From Streptomyces caatingaensis (lineage in GTDB: Bacteria; Actinomycetota; Actinomycetes; Streptomycetales; Streptomycetaceae): a DNA stretch of 64,000 bases. A model generated the notes under the pieces. The model had not been told where the DNA came from and did no database searches. It saw nothing but the letters and a program-made list of their open reading frames with translations. Position numbers and translations under genes: made by a program. Shown one piece after another: positions 8,920-17,537 of the stretch; the stretch's first letter is position 1; each line of letters begins with the position of its first letter. The stretch spans positions 124,001 through 188,000 of the forward strand of contig NZ_LFXA01000014.1 of assembly GCF_001187435.1 (NCBI RefSeq), read 5' to 3'.

Positions 8920-9017
8920 ACTTATCACCGATGCCCGGCCCGGCGGCCTCCGCCGGCGGTGGGCCGATGGGGTGGTGCGTGTCGTCGCCGCAGCGGGGGC
9001 GGGGAGGGGTGGGGTTC

Positions 9018-10233
9018 ATGCGTGTGGTGGTCCTGGGGGAGTTCCGGTCCGACCGGGTGGTGCCCGTGCTGCGCTCGGGCGGGGCGGACGTCGTCGTGCT
9101 GGGGTTCGCGGACCCCTCCGCGCTGCTGGGGGACGGCGTGGTGTGCGGGCGGCTGCCGGAGGACGTACGGGAGGAGCCGCTGTTACGGCTGCTCGACGGC
9201 CTCGGCGCGGACGTCGTCGTGGCGAACCCCGGGTGCCCGGGGCAGGAACAGTTCCTGCCCGTCTACGCCTCCGTGGCGGCCCGGTGGCGGGAGGCGGGCG
9301 GGGCGGCGCCGGTGCACCCGGCGGGATTCGCGGCGCTGGCCAGCGACAAGGTGGTGCTGCACCGGGTCGCGGGGGAGCGGGGCTGGCCCGTGCCCCGGGG
9401 GGCGGGTCTGCGACGGACCGCGGGCGGTGCGCCGGGCCGTGGCGGAGCTGGGGCTGCCGGTGCTGGTGAAGGAGGCGCGCAGCGAGTTCCACGCCGGGCG
9501 CCACTACGTGCGGGATGAACGGGAGTTGGGCCCGCTGTGCGCCGGTGCCGTCTTCCCCCTGCTGGTCCAGGAGGCCGTGACCGGCGAGGAGTTCGCGGCG
9601 GAGTTCCTGTCCGGGCCCGGCTCGACCGTGGCCTGGCCGGTGGCGTCCCTGGGGCGGCTCGACGAACGCTGCGCTCCCGGGCGGCGGGTGCGGGTGGCGC
9701 CCGCGGCCCCGCCCGCCGGGGCGCGGCGGGAGCTGGAGGCCGTGGTGCGGGATCTGGAGCGGGCGTTCGCTCCCCGGGGCCCCTGGCAGATGGACTTCGC
9801 CGTCACCGACGCGGGGCGGCTCAGGGTCATCGAGCTGAACGGCCGCTTCGGCGGCGTGTCCAACATGAGCTGGGCCTGTACGGGCCTCGACCCCCACGCC
9901 GCCCACGCCCGCGCCGTGCTGGGCCGGCACCCCGGGCCCGCCCCGGCGGCCCACCGCGTCGCGCTCGAACTCCCGGTGCCCGGTGAGGCCGTGCCGCCGC
10001 CCCCGCCGCCCGGCACCGAACTGCTGCTCTTCCCGGGGAGTCCCGCCAACCCCGGTCCCCGCGTCGGCGGATTCCACCGGTGCGTCCTCGGCGTCCCGCC
10101 GGGCCGGGAAGAGGCGGCGCGCGACTGGCTGGCGGCACTGCCGCCGGGCACGCTGCCCGGCCCGTGGCAGGAGGCGGCGGCCCGGCTCGCCCGCGGCACG
10201 GCCGCGCTGCGGATCACGCCAGGAGGTTGGTGA
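9018..10233 (+). pseudogene. ATP-grasp protein, frameshifted
   Basis: Two frames together encode one ATP-grasp protein. The first frame (ATG 9018, SD GGGAGG) gives the N-terminal preATP domain up to 'ERGWPVPRG'. The second frame resumes with 'RVCDGPRAVRRAVAELGLPVL' and contains 'LVKEARSEF', 'FPLLVQEAVTGEEFAAEF', 'WQMDFAV' and the metal-binding 'IELNGRFGGVSN'. Removing one G from the six-G run at 9397-9402 restores a continuous reading frame of about 404 residues. ATP-grasp enzymes join a carboxylate to an amine or thiol through an acyl phosphate. Either a sequence error or a true inactivation. It overlaps the convergent oxygenase gene by 20 bp. Confidence 0.8.
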
Positions 10234-10849
10234 TGAGCTTGCGCACCCGCCCCTCGACGACGGGGAGGACGCCGTGGACCAGCTGGGTGCCGTAGACGAC
10301 GAGCGTGCCGGGCGGCGGCGCGCACGTCCACCGCGTGTGCGGCACGTCCGCGAGACGCACCGGCCCCCTCCGGGCGGTGATCTCGTGGACGAACCGCGTC
10401 CCCGGCCCGTACGCGCCGCCCGCCGGCGCCCTGACGTCGCTCCACAGGGCGTCGGCCGAGCAGGTGTCCAGGTAGAACTCCCCGCCCTCCTCGGCGTCCT
10501 GGAGGTTGAAGGCGACGCGCGCGATCCGCTGCGGGCGCGCCGCCGGGTCGCCCACGCCGTGGACGTGCGGACGGATCCTGTCCCCCGGCCGGAGGTCGTG
10601 GTAGAGCCACGGATCGACGCCGGTGGCCGACGGGAAGGCCCGCCGCAGGGCGGGCAGCGCCCGCCGGACGGCCCCGTCCAGCAGATCCTGCACGGGCCGC
10701 GGCGGCGTCGTCCCCTCGCTCGGGCGCGCGGGAACCCAGCCGGTGGCGGCGAGGTGCTCGTCCAGCAGCTTCACGAGAGCGGTGGTCTCCTCGGCGGTGA
10801 GGAACCCCTCGACGGTCTGCAGGGCCAGGGTCTCGGTCATGTGGATCAC
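10214..10849 (-). CDS. 2-oxoglutarate/Fe(II) oxygenase-like (prolyl 4-hydroxylase-type) protein
   Basis: A 211-residue protein with a jelly-roll pattern: 'RIRPHVHGVGD' with the first histidine(s) and acid, 'ARVAFNLQDAEEGGEFYL', then 'GTLVVYGTQLVHGVLPVVEGRVRKLI' with the distal histidine and the arginine expected to bind 2-oxoglutarate. Such enzymes hydroxylate peptides or small molecules. The GTG at 10849 follows GAGGGGAG with 7-nt spacing; an ATG three codons in is the alternative. The 3' ends of this gene and the ATP-grasp gene overlap. Confidence 0.68.
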   Translation of the reverse strand: MIHMTETLALQTVEGFLTAEETTALVKLLDEHLAATGWVPARPSEGTTPPRPVQDLLDGAVRRALPALRRAFPSATGVDPWLYHDLRPGDRIRPHVHGVGDPAARPQRIARVAFNLQDAEEGGEFYLDTCSADALWSDVRAPAGGAYGPGTRFVHEITARRGPVRLADVPHTRWTCAPPPGTLVVYGTQLVHGVLPVVEGRVRKLITNLLA

Positions 10850-11032
10850 GGCGCGGCTCCCCTCGCGGTGCCCGGCGGTCGGCCGTCATTCCAGTACGGG
10901 ACACCGGCGGCCGCCAAGCACGCGTCCGGCCAACATCGGCCGCGGGGCCTCCCGTTGGCGCAAGGGACGCCGTTGACCGGACCCGTCCGGCCGCCCGAAG
11001 GTGGGGATCCCTGGCGTTCCCGAGGTGAAGAG

Positions 11033-12571
11033 GTGACACGCGTGGGCGGACGCCCGGACACCGACGTGCTCGTCGTCGGCGCGGGGCCCGTGGGGCTGCT
11101 GCTGGCCTGCGAGCTGGCCCTCGCGGGCGTCCGGACCGTCGTGCTGGAGCGGCGCGCCGGAGCCCACCGCGAGTCCCGCGCGCTCAACCTGCACCCGCGC
11201 AGCCTGGAGCTGCTCGGCATGCGCGGCCTGGCCGGCCGCTTCCTCGCCGCGGGCCGGACCGTGCCCGGCTGGCAGTTCACCGCCACCCTCCGCCGTCCGC
11301 TCGACTTCCGCGCCCTCGACACCCGTCATCCCTACGCCCTGCTGCTGGCCCAGTCCCGCACCGAGGAACTGCTCGCGCGGCGCGCGGCCGAACTCGGCGT
11401 CCCCGTACGCCGCGGACACGAGGCCGTCGCCCTGCGCCAGGACGCCGACGGCGTCGAGGCCGACGTCGACGGGCCCGGCGGCCGGACCGTGCTCCGGGCC
11501 GGGTACGCGGCCGGCTGCGACGGCGGGCGCAGCCTCGTCCGGCGGGCGGCGGGCATCGGCTTCCCGGGCACCGCCGAGTCGATGACCGCGGTCGTCGGGG
11601 ACTTCGCCGTGGCCGACCACGGAGCCAACGAGCGCGCCCGGCGGCACGGCGTCCTCGTCGCCCGGCTGGAGGCCGGGCTGACCCGGTACGTGGTCATGGA
11701 CCCGGCGCGCCTCCGGGTGCCCTCCACCGAACCCGTGACCCTCGAGGAGTTCCGCACGTCGCTGAGACACGTGTGCGGCACGGACTGCGGCATCGGGCGG
11801 CCGCGCTGGCTGTCGCGGTTCGGCAACACCACCCGCCTGGCCGGGACGTACCGCCGTGGCCGGGTCCTGCTCGCCGGGGACGCCGCCCACGTCCACTTCC
11901 CCGTCGGCGCCCAGGGCCTGAACACCGGCCTCCAGGACGCCATGAACCTCGGCTGGAAGCTCGCCGCCACGGTGCGCGGCTGGGCGCCTCCCGGGCTCCT
12001 GGACACCTACGACGGCGAACGCCGGCCCGTCGGCCACGCGGTCACCACCCTGACCCGGGCCCAGACGCTGCTGGTCGAACTGCCGCTCACCGCCGCCTAC
12101 GGCGAACCCGCCGCCCTGCTCTGCGAACTCCTCGACGGCCTCCTCGGCATCGAGGGAGCCAACCGCCACCTGGCCGCGCGGCTCTCCGGGCTCGCCACCG
12201 TCTACCCGCCCCCGCAGCCCGACGCCCACCCGCTCGTCGGAGCGCGCATGCCCGACATCGCCGTCACCACCGGTCAAGGCGTCGCGCACGTCCACGACTT
12301 CCTCCACGGGGGCGGCTTCGTCCTCCTGCTCCTGGACGGCGGCGGCCCCCCGGAGCGCGGCACGGCGGGCCCGGTCACCACCGTCCGCGCCCGGCGGCAC
12401 GAGGAACACCCCCGCCTCGACGGCGCCACCGAGGTGCTGATACGCCCCGACGGCCGCGTCGCCTGGGCCACCCGCGCCACCGGCCACGGGCCCCGCGCCG
12501 CCGAACGCGCCCGGGCACTGGCCTCGTGGACGGGAGCACGCGAGACGGGAGCACGCGAGGGAGGCCCATGA
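11033..12571 (+). CDS. FAD-dependent aromatic monooxygenase (PgaE/rifampicin-monooxygenase-like)
   Basis: A 512-residue class A flavoprotein monooxygenase. Motifs are the N-terminal Rossmann fold 'VLVVGAGPVGLLLACELALAG', the central 'GCDGGRSLVRRAAGIGFPG' and the FAD-ribityl motif 'GRVLLAGDAAHVHFPVGAQGLNTGLQDAMNLGWKLA', followed by a C-terminal thioredoxin-like region. These enzymes hydroxylate phenols or polyketides using NAD(P)H and O2. The GTG at 11033 has GAGG 9 nt upstream. It stands alone, so its substrate cannot be inferred. Confidence 0.88.
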   Translation: MTRVGGRPDTDVLVVGAGPVGLLLACELALAGVRTVVLERRAGAHRESRALNLHPRSLELLGMRGLAGRFLAAGRTVPGWQFTATLRRPLDFRALDTRHPYALLLAQSRTEELLARRAAELGVPVRRGHEAVALRQDADGVEADVDGPGGRTVLRAGYAAGCDGGRSLVRRAAGIGFPGTAESMTAVVGDFAVADHGANERARRHGVLVARLEAGLTRYVVMDPARLRVPSTEPVTLEEFRTSLRHVCGTDCGIGRPRWLSRFGNTTRLAGTYRRGRVLLAGDAAHVHFPVGAQGLNTGLQDAMNLGWKLAATVRGWAPPGLLDTYDGERRPVGHAVTTLTRAQTLLVELPLTAAYGEPAALLCELLDGLLGIEGANRHLAARLSGLATVYPPPQPDAHPLVGARMPDIAVTTGQGVAHVHDFLHGGGFVLLLLDGGGPPERGTAGPVTTVRARRHEEHPRLDGATEVLIRPDGRVAWATRATGHGPRAAERARALASWTGARETGAREGGP

Positions 12572-12656
12572 GGAGGGCTCGCTGCGCCGGTCCTCGTGGT
12601 CGAGGCCGTCGGCGACGGCGGGCAGGGGCCGGCGCGAGCGGAGACCCTGTCCCCTG

Positions 12657-13601
12657 TCAGCCGGTCCGTTCGCGTTCGCGGTCCGCCCATCCCGGCAGGC
12701 TCGCCAGCGGCGGCAGCTCCGCCGTCCGGGCCGCGCGGGGGACGACGTCACCGGGCCGCGCACCGGGGGTGATGACCACGCTGCCCCAGTGGCCGGGCAG
12801 CTCCCGGCCCTGGGCCCGCAGCTCGGTGCGCAGGGCCACGTAGAGCAGTTCGAAGGCCTGCAGGGAGATGTGGGCCCAGTCCCCCTTCGTGTGCTGCTTG
12901 TACTCCAGATCCGTCTGGCCGATGGCCGGGGCGCCGTGCCGCCGGCTGATCTGGTCGAGGATGCTGAACTCCGTCCCCCACCCGACCGGGAAGACCAGCT
13001 CCGCCAGCGTGGTGCGGCGGCTGGCGTGCTCGCCGCTGAGCGGCTGACGCATGCCGGCGAGTTCGGGACGGAGGAGGGAGAGCACGGGGCGGGCCATGGC
13101 CTCGGTGGTGCGACCGCCCTCGTAGGTGTCGTAGAAGCCGCGGACGTGGTGGAGGGCGGGGTCGCGCAGCAACGGGCCGATCAGCCGGGAGACCTTCGAG
13201 GAGTCGAACCTCAGGTGATCCCCGTCGATGAACACGACGATGTCGCCGTCGCTGGCCCAGATGCCCTTCCACATCACCGACCCCTTGCCGGAGTCCGGGA
13301 TCCGTGTGATCGGTCCCGCGGCCGAGAAGTCGATGACGCGTGCTCCGGCCCGGGCCGCCAGCCGGGCGGTGTCGTCCACGGAGTCGTGGTTGACGACGAT
13401 CACCTCGTCGACGGCACCGACGGCCAGCAGGTCGTCGACGATCGGCGTCACCACGCCCTCGATCGTGCCGGCGCAGTTGCGGGCGGGGATCACCACGGAG
13501 ACGCGGAGGGCCGCACCGGTGGGCGCCGCGCTGTCCCGTTTGACGGAGGCCAGCTCATGGGGGCGAACCGCGTCGGAAGCGAGGAAGGTCTTGATCGTCA
13601 C
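12657..13601 (-). CDS. Glucosyl-3-phosphoglycerate synthase-like glycosyltransferase (GT81)
   Basis: A 314-residue GT-A glycosyltransferase. 'VSVVIPARNCAGTIEGVV' starts the nucleotide-binding fold, 'GDIVVFIDGDH' carries the DxD metal motif, and 'ARPVLSLLRPELAGMRQPLSGEHASRR' with 'PVGWGTEFSILDQI' match the mycobacterial GpgS acceptor region. GpgS transfers glucose from an NDP-sugar to 3-phosphoglycerate in glucosylglycerate/methylglucose lipopolysaccharide synthesis. The family is clear; the exact acceptor is an inference. GTG start at 13601. Confidence 0.82.
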   Translation of the reverse strand: MTIKTFLASDAVRPHELASVKRDSAAPTGAALRVSVVIPARNCAGTIEGVVTPIVDDLLAVGAVDEVIVVNHDSVDDTARLAARAGARVIDFSAAGPITRIPDSGKGSVMWKGIWASDGDIVVFIDGDHLRFDSSKVSRLIGPLLRDPALHHVRGFYDTYEGGRTTEAMARPVLSLLRPELAGMRQPLSGEHASRRTTLAELVFPVGWGTEFSILDQISRRHGAPAIGQTDLEYKQHTKGDWAHISLQAFELLYVALRTELRAQGRELPGHWGSVVITPGARPGDVVPRAARTAELPPLASLPGWADRERERTG

Positions 13602-14023
13602 TGCTCGGCCCTTCGCTCCTCGGTCGGGCGTCCCCCTTGCGGCGGCGGCTCCCACCGCTCCTGGCCCAGCATGGACGACCGCACCGCCGCGCGCTCCCTG
13701 GACTGCTCCAGGCGCGTACGGCCACGGGACCGCAAGCGCCGGGCGGCCGCGCACGCCCGCGGGCGGGGCCGACGGGTCCGCCCGCGGCGGCGCCGGACAG
13801 GGGCCGCCCGGCAGGACGGCCGGGCACGGATTTGCACCGGGCCGGGGGCGGTGTGCCACAGTGGGCCCACCGGCTCGCCGGCCGCTCCGCCGCGTGCGCG
13901 ACGGCCGCCGGAATCCCCACAACTCCCATCCCCGACCGACGGTTCCGGCCCGCCCCGCGCGGATCCGGACCGTCCGCCCGCCCTTCCGCCCTCCTCCCCA
14001 GAGGAACCCTTCCCCAGAGAACC
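13602..14023. other. 422-bp intergenic region between divergent genes
   Basis: The region separates the GpgS-like and GNAT genes. I see no convincing gene or RNA. It holds GC-rich small repeats such as GTGGGCCCAC near 13860 and must contain both promoters, but no clear -35/-10 pair stands out. Confidence 0.5.
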
Positions 14024-14785
14024 ATGCAGGCGACGACCCTTCCTCCCCGGACCGCGGACCTGTTCACCCAGGGCCTGGAGACGCAGACCGGCTCGGCCCT
14101 GCTGCGCTTCGGCGCCGCGCGGCCCCGCCCGGCCGGCCGGATCGGCTGGTCCGGCGACGGCGCGGTGGCCTGGCTCGACGAGCCGCGCGGCCACTTGTGG
14201 AGCGTCGGCGAACCGACCGCCGCAGCCGGTCTCGCCCTCCGCGCCGCCCACCAACTCCCCGGAAGCGTCCGGGAGTTCACGGGACCACGGGGCACCGACG
14301 TGCTGCTCGGCCGTCATCTCGCCGTGGCCGACCCGGTCGCCTGGGTCTTCCGCTGGACGCTCGACGAGCCGCCGCTCCACCCGGCGGAGGAGCGGGTGAC
14401 CGAGCTGGACGAGACACACCACGGCGAACTGCTCGCCTTCCTCGGCGAGCACAGCCCGGCCCACTCGACCGGACCCGGCTCCTCGGACGTCACCCTCTGG
14501 GCGGGGATCCGGGACGCGGACGGGCGCCTGGTGGCGTGCGGCGCCATGAGCAGCCTGCGGGACAGCGGCGCGCCGCTGATGGCGTCCGTCGCCACCGACG
14601 CGGCCCTGCGCGGCCAGGGGCTCGGCGCGGCACTCACCTCGTGGCTGACCCGGTACGCCGTCCGCCGGTACGGCTTCTGCACCCTGTGGCAGCTCGCCGA
14701 CAACACCCCCGCGGACCGTCTCTACACCCGCCTCGGCTACCGCAACGAGGACCCCTGCGTGGCCGCGCGGATCGTCACCCGCTGA
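14024..14785 (+). CDS. GNAT-family N-acetyltransferase
   Basis: A 253-residue protein whose second half is a GNAT domain: 'VACGAMSSLRDSG', 'LMASVATDAALRGQGLGAALTSWLTRYAV' (acetyl-CoA pyrophosphate loop, R/QxxGxG/A as RGQGLGA) and 'YGFCTLWQLADNTPADRLYTRLGYRNED'. The first half is a partner domain without the acetyl-CoA motif, as in FR47-like or tandem GNATs. The substrate is unknown. The ATG at 14024 has only a weak purine-rich upstream sequence. Confidence 0.85.
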   Translation: MQATTLPPRTADLFTQGLETQTGSALLRFGAARPRPAGRIGWSGDGAVAWLDEPRGHLWSVGEPTAAAGLALRAAHQLPGSVREFTGPRGTDVLLGRHLAVADPVAWVFRWTLDEPPLHPAEERVTELDETHHGELLAFLGEHSPAHSTGPGSSDVTLWAGIRDADGRLVACGAMSSLRDSGAPLMASVATDAALRGQGLGAALTSWLTRYAVRRYGFCTLWQLADNTPADRLYTRLGYRNEDPCVAARIVTR

Positions 14786-15070
14786 CCGGCAGGCACCGAC
14801 CGGACCGCGCTCGATGCCCTGCGTTGTGCGGGCCCATGTCGCGGCCGGGGCGCGGGGAGGAGCCCGCGGCTTCCCGGGGCCGCCTCAAGCGCCGGAACAG
14901 CGCGGGGACTTGGCGCCGGCGTGCCGCCGCGCCCCCGTCGCGGTGCGCCGATCGCGCCCCGGGCGCAGGGGGCGGCGGGCGCTGCGTCGCGCGTCCGTCC
15001 GCCGGAAGAGGAGCCGTCTCTTCTGGGCAGCCTCCGGCAGGAGGACGGCGACCACACCGAGGAGGGGACT

Positions 15071-15279
15071 ATGACGGGACTGCGGGCGGGCGTCATCACG
15101 GTGGGTGCGGTGAGCATGCTGGTGCTGGGCGGTACGGCGACCGCCGCGGCCGACACCACGATCAGCGGCGGGGTGCTCGGCGACAGCCGGATCGTCCTCC
15201 CGTCGATCTCCCGGTCACCGTCACCGGGGACGCGTCCGGCCTCGCGGGAATCCGTGTCGAGAGTGACGCGGAGGGGTGA
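15071..15279 (+). pseudogene. Small secreted protein with chaplin-like core, frameshifted
   Basis: GGAGGGGACT precedes the ATG at 15071. The first frame gives a signal peptide 'AGVITVGAVSMLVLGGTATAAA' and 'DTTISGGVLGDSRIVLP'; a second frame then reads 'VDLPVTVTGDASGLAGI' and ends at a TGA at 15277-15279. Adding one C to the CCC at 15199-15201 joins them into a protein of about 69 residues. The joined core 'IVLPVDLPVTVTG' recalls the chaplin pattern of alternating hydrophobic residues after 'VPV/VPVNV', though it has no cysteines. Function at the cell surface is inferred only. Confidence 0.5.
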
Positions 15280-15354
15280 CGGCGGACGCCGGGGTCGTGC
15301 CGGCCGCGCCGCACCCACGCACGAGGGGGGACCGCGGATCGCCCGGCTGCCGGG

Positions 15355-15969
15355 TCAGCGGTCGGGCGTGTCCCCCGAGTCCGGGGCGGGCTGCGGGGTG
15401 AGCAGGTCGCGGACGGCGGCGAGGAGTTCGTCGGGGGTGGCGGCGGCGAGTTCGGTGAGTGTCGAGGCGGTGTGGCCGAGGACGATGCCGGCCAGGGCGG
15501 CGACGGCGAGTTCGGCGCGCAGGCGCGGCTGCGGGACGCCGTCGCGGGCGAAGCGGTCGCTGAGCGGGGCGACGAGGCGCGTGTAGAGGTGGGTGCGGGC
15601 GGCGTCCTGGACGGCGGGGTCGTCGTGGGGCATCACGGCCGTGCGCAGGACCGGCCCCAGTTCGCCCCGGTCCGCCCTGCTCAGCAGGGTGTGGAGGCGG
15701 TCCCCGGCCAGCAGGTCGGGGGGCGTGCCCTCGGCGCTCCGGGCGGTGAGGGTGGCGAGGTAGAGCTGGGTCTTGCTGCCGAAGTAGCGGGCGATCAACG
15801 CCGGGTCCACACCGGCGCGTTCGCCGATGTCGCGGGTGGTGGTGCGGTCGAAGCCCTTCTCCGTGAAGAGGTCGCGGGCCGCGGTGAGGAGGAGTTCGCG
15901 GCTGCGGGCCGAGTCGTACGCGCGTCGCACGGGCGCCTTGCCGGTACGGGCGGGGCGGGAGCCGGTCAT
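15355..15969 (-). CDS. TetR-family transcriptional regulator
   Basis: A 204-residue regulator. The N-terminal helix-turn-helix is 'RELLLTAARDLFTEKGFDRTTTRDIGERAGVDPALIARYFGSKTQLYLA', which is typical of TetR; the C-terminal ligand domain ends 'PDELLAAVRDLLTPQ'. Its ATG overlaps the MFS stop (ATGA at 15966-15969), so it is cotranscribed with the exporter it probably controls. A 7-6-7 palindrome upstream of the MFS gene is the obvious operator candidate. Confidence 0.9.
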   Translation of the reverse strand: MTGSRPARTGKAPVRRAYDSARSRELLLTAARDLFTEKGFDRTTTRDIGERAGVDPALIARYFGSKTQLYLATLTARSAEGTPPDLLAGDRLHTLLSRADRGELGPVLRTAVMPHDDPAVQDAARTHLYTRLVAPLSDRFARDGVPQPRLRAELAVAALAGIVLGHTASTLTELAAATPDELLAAVRDLLTPQPAPDSGDTPDR

Positions 15970-17447
15970 GGTGTCCTCCGTGCGGGCACGGCCGCCGGGC
16001 CGCGCCGGTCTCGCGTCGTCTCTCGCGTCGTCGGCTCCTCTTCCGCGGCCGGGGCGGGGCCGTCGTGGTTCCGCCGCCGGGGGAGGAGGGCTGCCATGAC
16101 GATAGCGATCACCCATACCGCGCAGCCCAGCAGGGCGCCCGTCCGGTAGCCGTCGGCGGACGGCAGGGTACGGCCGGGGGCGGTGTGCGCCTGGAGGACG
16201 GCCGCGCTCAGGGCACTGCCCGCGGCGTAGCCGATGCAGCGCAGCAGCTGGTTGAAGCTGATGGCGCTGCCCGTCTCGTGCGCGGGGACGGCCTGGACGA
16301 CGAGGGCCGGCATGACGGCGAGGACGGTGCCGATGCCCAGGCCGGAGATCCCCATGGCCAGGAACAGGTACCCGAGGCTGCCGTGCACGAGGCCGAAGCT
16401 GAGCATCGACATCAGGGACACGCCGCACCCCAGGCCCAGCACGAGCCGCACCGGCAGACGCCGGGTGAGCCGTGGCGCCAGCTTGCCCGCCGCGACGCCG
16501 GCGAGGGAGAAGGGGACGAGGACCAGGCCGGTGACCGCCACCGACGCGCCGAAGCCGTAACCGGCCGCGGCGGGGGTCTGCGCGAAGCGCGTGACCATCG
16601 ACATCAGCAGGTACATCCCGACCCCGGCGACCAGGACGACGAGGTCGGCGGCCAGGACGGACCGGTTGCGGAGCAGCCGCAGGTCCACCAGCGGATGCTC
16701 CGTCCGCAGCTCATGGACCGCCCATCCGGCCAGCAGCACGAGCGAGCCCCCGAGCAGGGCGAGCGTGCGCGCCGAGGCCCAGCCCCATCCGCCGCCTTCG
16801 CCCAGGGCCAGCAGCAGGCCCGTGACCGGCGCCGCGAGGAGCAGGACGCCCGTCGTGTCCAGCGGACGCCGGGGCAGATGGGCGCTGGAGGGCAGGACCA
16901 GGACGGCGACCGCCAGCGTCAGCGCGCTGACGGCCGCGCCGAACCAGAACGCGGCGTGGATCCCGGAGCCCTGGGCTATCAGCCCGGTCAGCGGATACCC
17001 CAGGCCCACACCGGCCGCGGTGGTGATCGACAGCACGGCGAGCGCCGGGCGCGACCGTTCCCGCGGCAGAGCGTCCCGCGCGGTGGTGATGGCCAGGGAC
17101 ACGAGCCCGGCGCCCACCCCTTGCAGCGCCCGTCCCGCGATCAGGAAGCCGAAGCCGAGCGGCAGCGCCGCCAGCACGGCGCCCGCCAGGACGACGGCCA
17201 TGGAGGCCAGCGTCACGGCCCGCCGGTGCGGGCCGTCGCCGAGCCGTCCAAGGACGGGGGTGGAGACGGCCCCCACCAGGAGGGTGACCGTCAGCGACCA
17301 CTGCGCGTCCGAGACGGACACCTGATAGGCGTCGGCGATCCGGGGGACCAAGGGCGCCCCCAGACTGCTGATCACGGCCAGCGCCATGCCCGTGAAGATC
17401 AAGGCGGGCGCGAGCAGGGCCTGCCGGCGTGAGGCTGTCGATTCCAT
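15966..17447 (-). CDS. MFS drug-efflux transporter (DHA2-like, about 14 TM)
   Basis: A 493-residue multispanning protein with MFS motif A 'PVLGRLGDGPHRRAVTL' after TM2 and motif C-like 'GVGLGYPLTGLIA'. Hydrophobic segments continue to the C-terminus, in line with 14-TM DHA2 exporters. The ATG at 17447 (MESTAS) has AAAGGA 7 nt upstream; a more distal ATG at 17465 has no SD. It is coupled to the TetR gene. Likely exports a toxic compound from the cytoplasm. Confidence 0.9.
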   Translation of the reverse strand: MESTASRRQALLAPALIFTGMALAVISSLGAPLVPRIADAYQVSVSDAQWSLTVTLLVGAVSTPVLGRLGDGPHRRAVTLASMAVVLAGAVLAALPLGFGFLIAGRALQGVGAGLVSLAITTARDALPRERSRPALAVLSITTAAGVGLGYPLTGLIAQGSGIHAAFWFGAAVSALTLAVAVLVLPSSAHLPRRPLDTTGVLLLAAPVTGLLLALGEGGGWGWASARTLALLGGSLVLLAGWAVHELRTEHPLVDLRLLRNRSVLAADLVVLVAGVGMYLLMSMVTRFAQTPAAAGYGFGASVAVTGLVLVPFSLAGVAAGKLAPRLTRRLPVRLVLGLGCGVSLMSMLSFGLVHGSLGYLFLAMGISGLGIGTVLAVMPALVVQAVPAHETGSAISFNQLLRCIGYAAGSALSAAVLQAHTAPGRTLPSADGYRTGALLGCAVWVIAIVMAALLPRRRNHDGPAPAAEEEPTTRETTRDRRGPAAVPARRTP

Positions 17448-17471
17448 GACCCGGTCCTTTGTCATCGCGTG

Positions 17472-17491
17472 ATGTCATTGGATGATGACAT
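17472..17491. promoter_or_regulatory. Candidate TetR operator upstream of the MFS-TetR operon
   Basis: A perfect inverted repeat, ATGTCAT-N6-ATGACAT, lies 24 bp before the preferred MFS start. Its position and symmetry suit autoregulation by the cotranscribed TetR protein. Confidence 0.6.
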
Positions 17492-17537
17492 TCGGGGGAT
17501 CGTGAAGGCAAGCGGGTGCACCGGGCGTTCGCAGGCT

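Noticed and set aside
8883..9018. An upstream extension of the ATP-grasp gene to 8883.
   Set aside because: The extra residues lack domain character, while the ATG at 9018 has a GGGAGG SD and begins the typical 'MRVVVLGE' strand.
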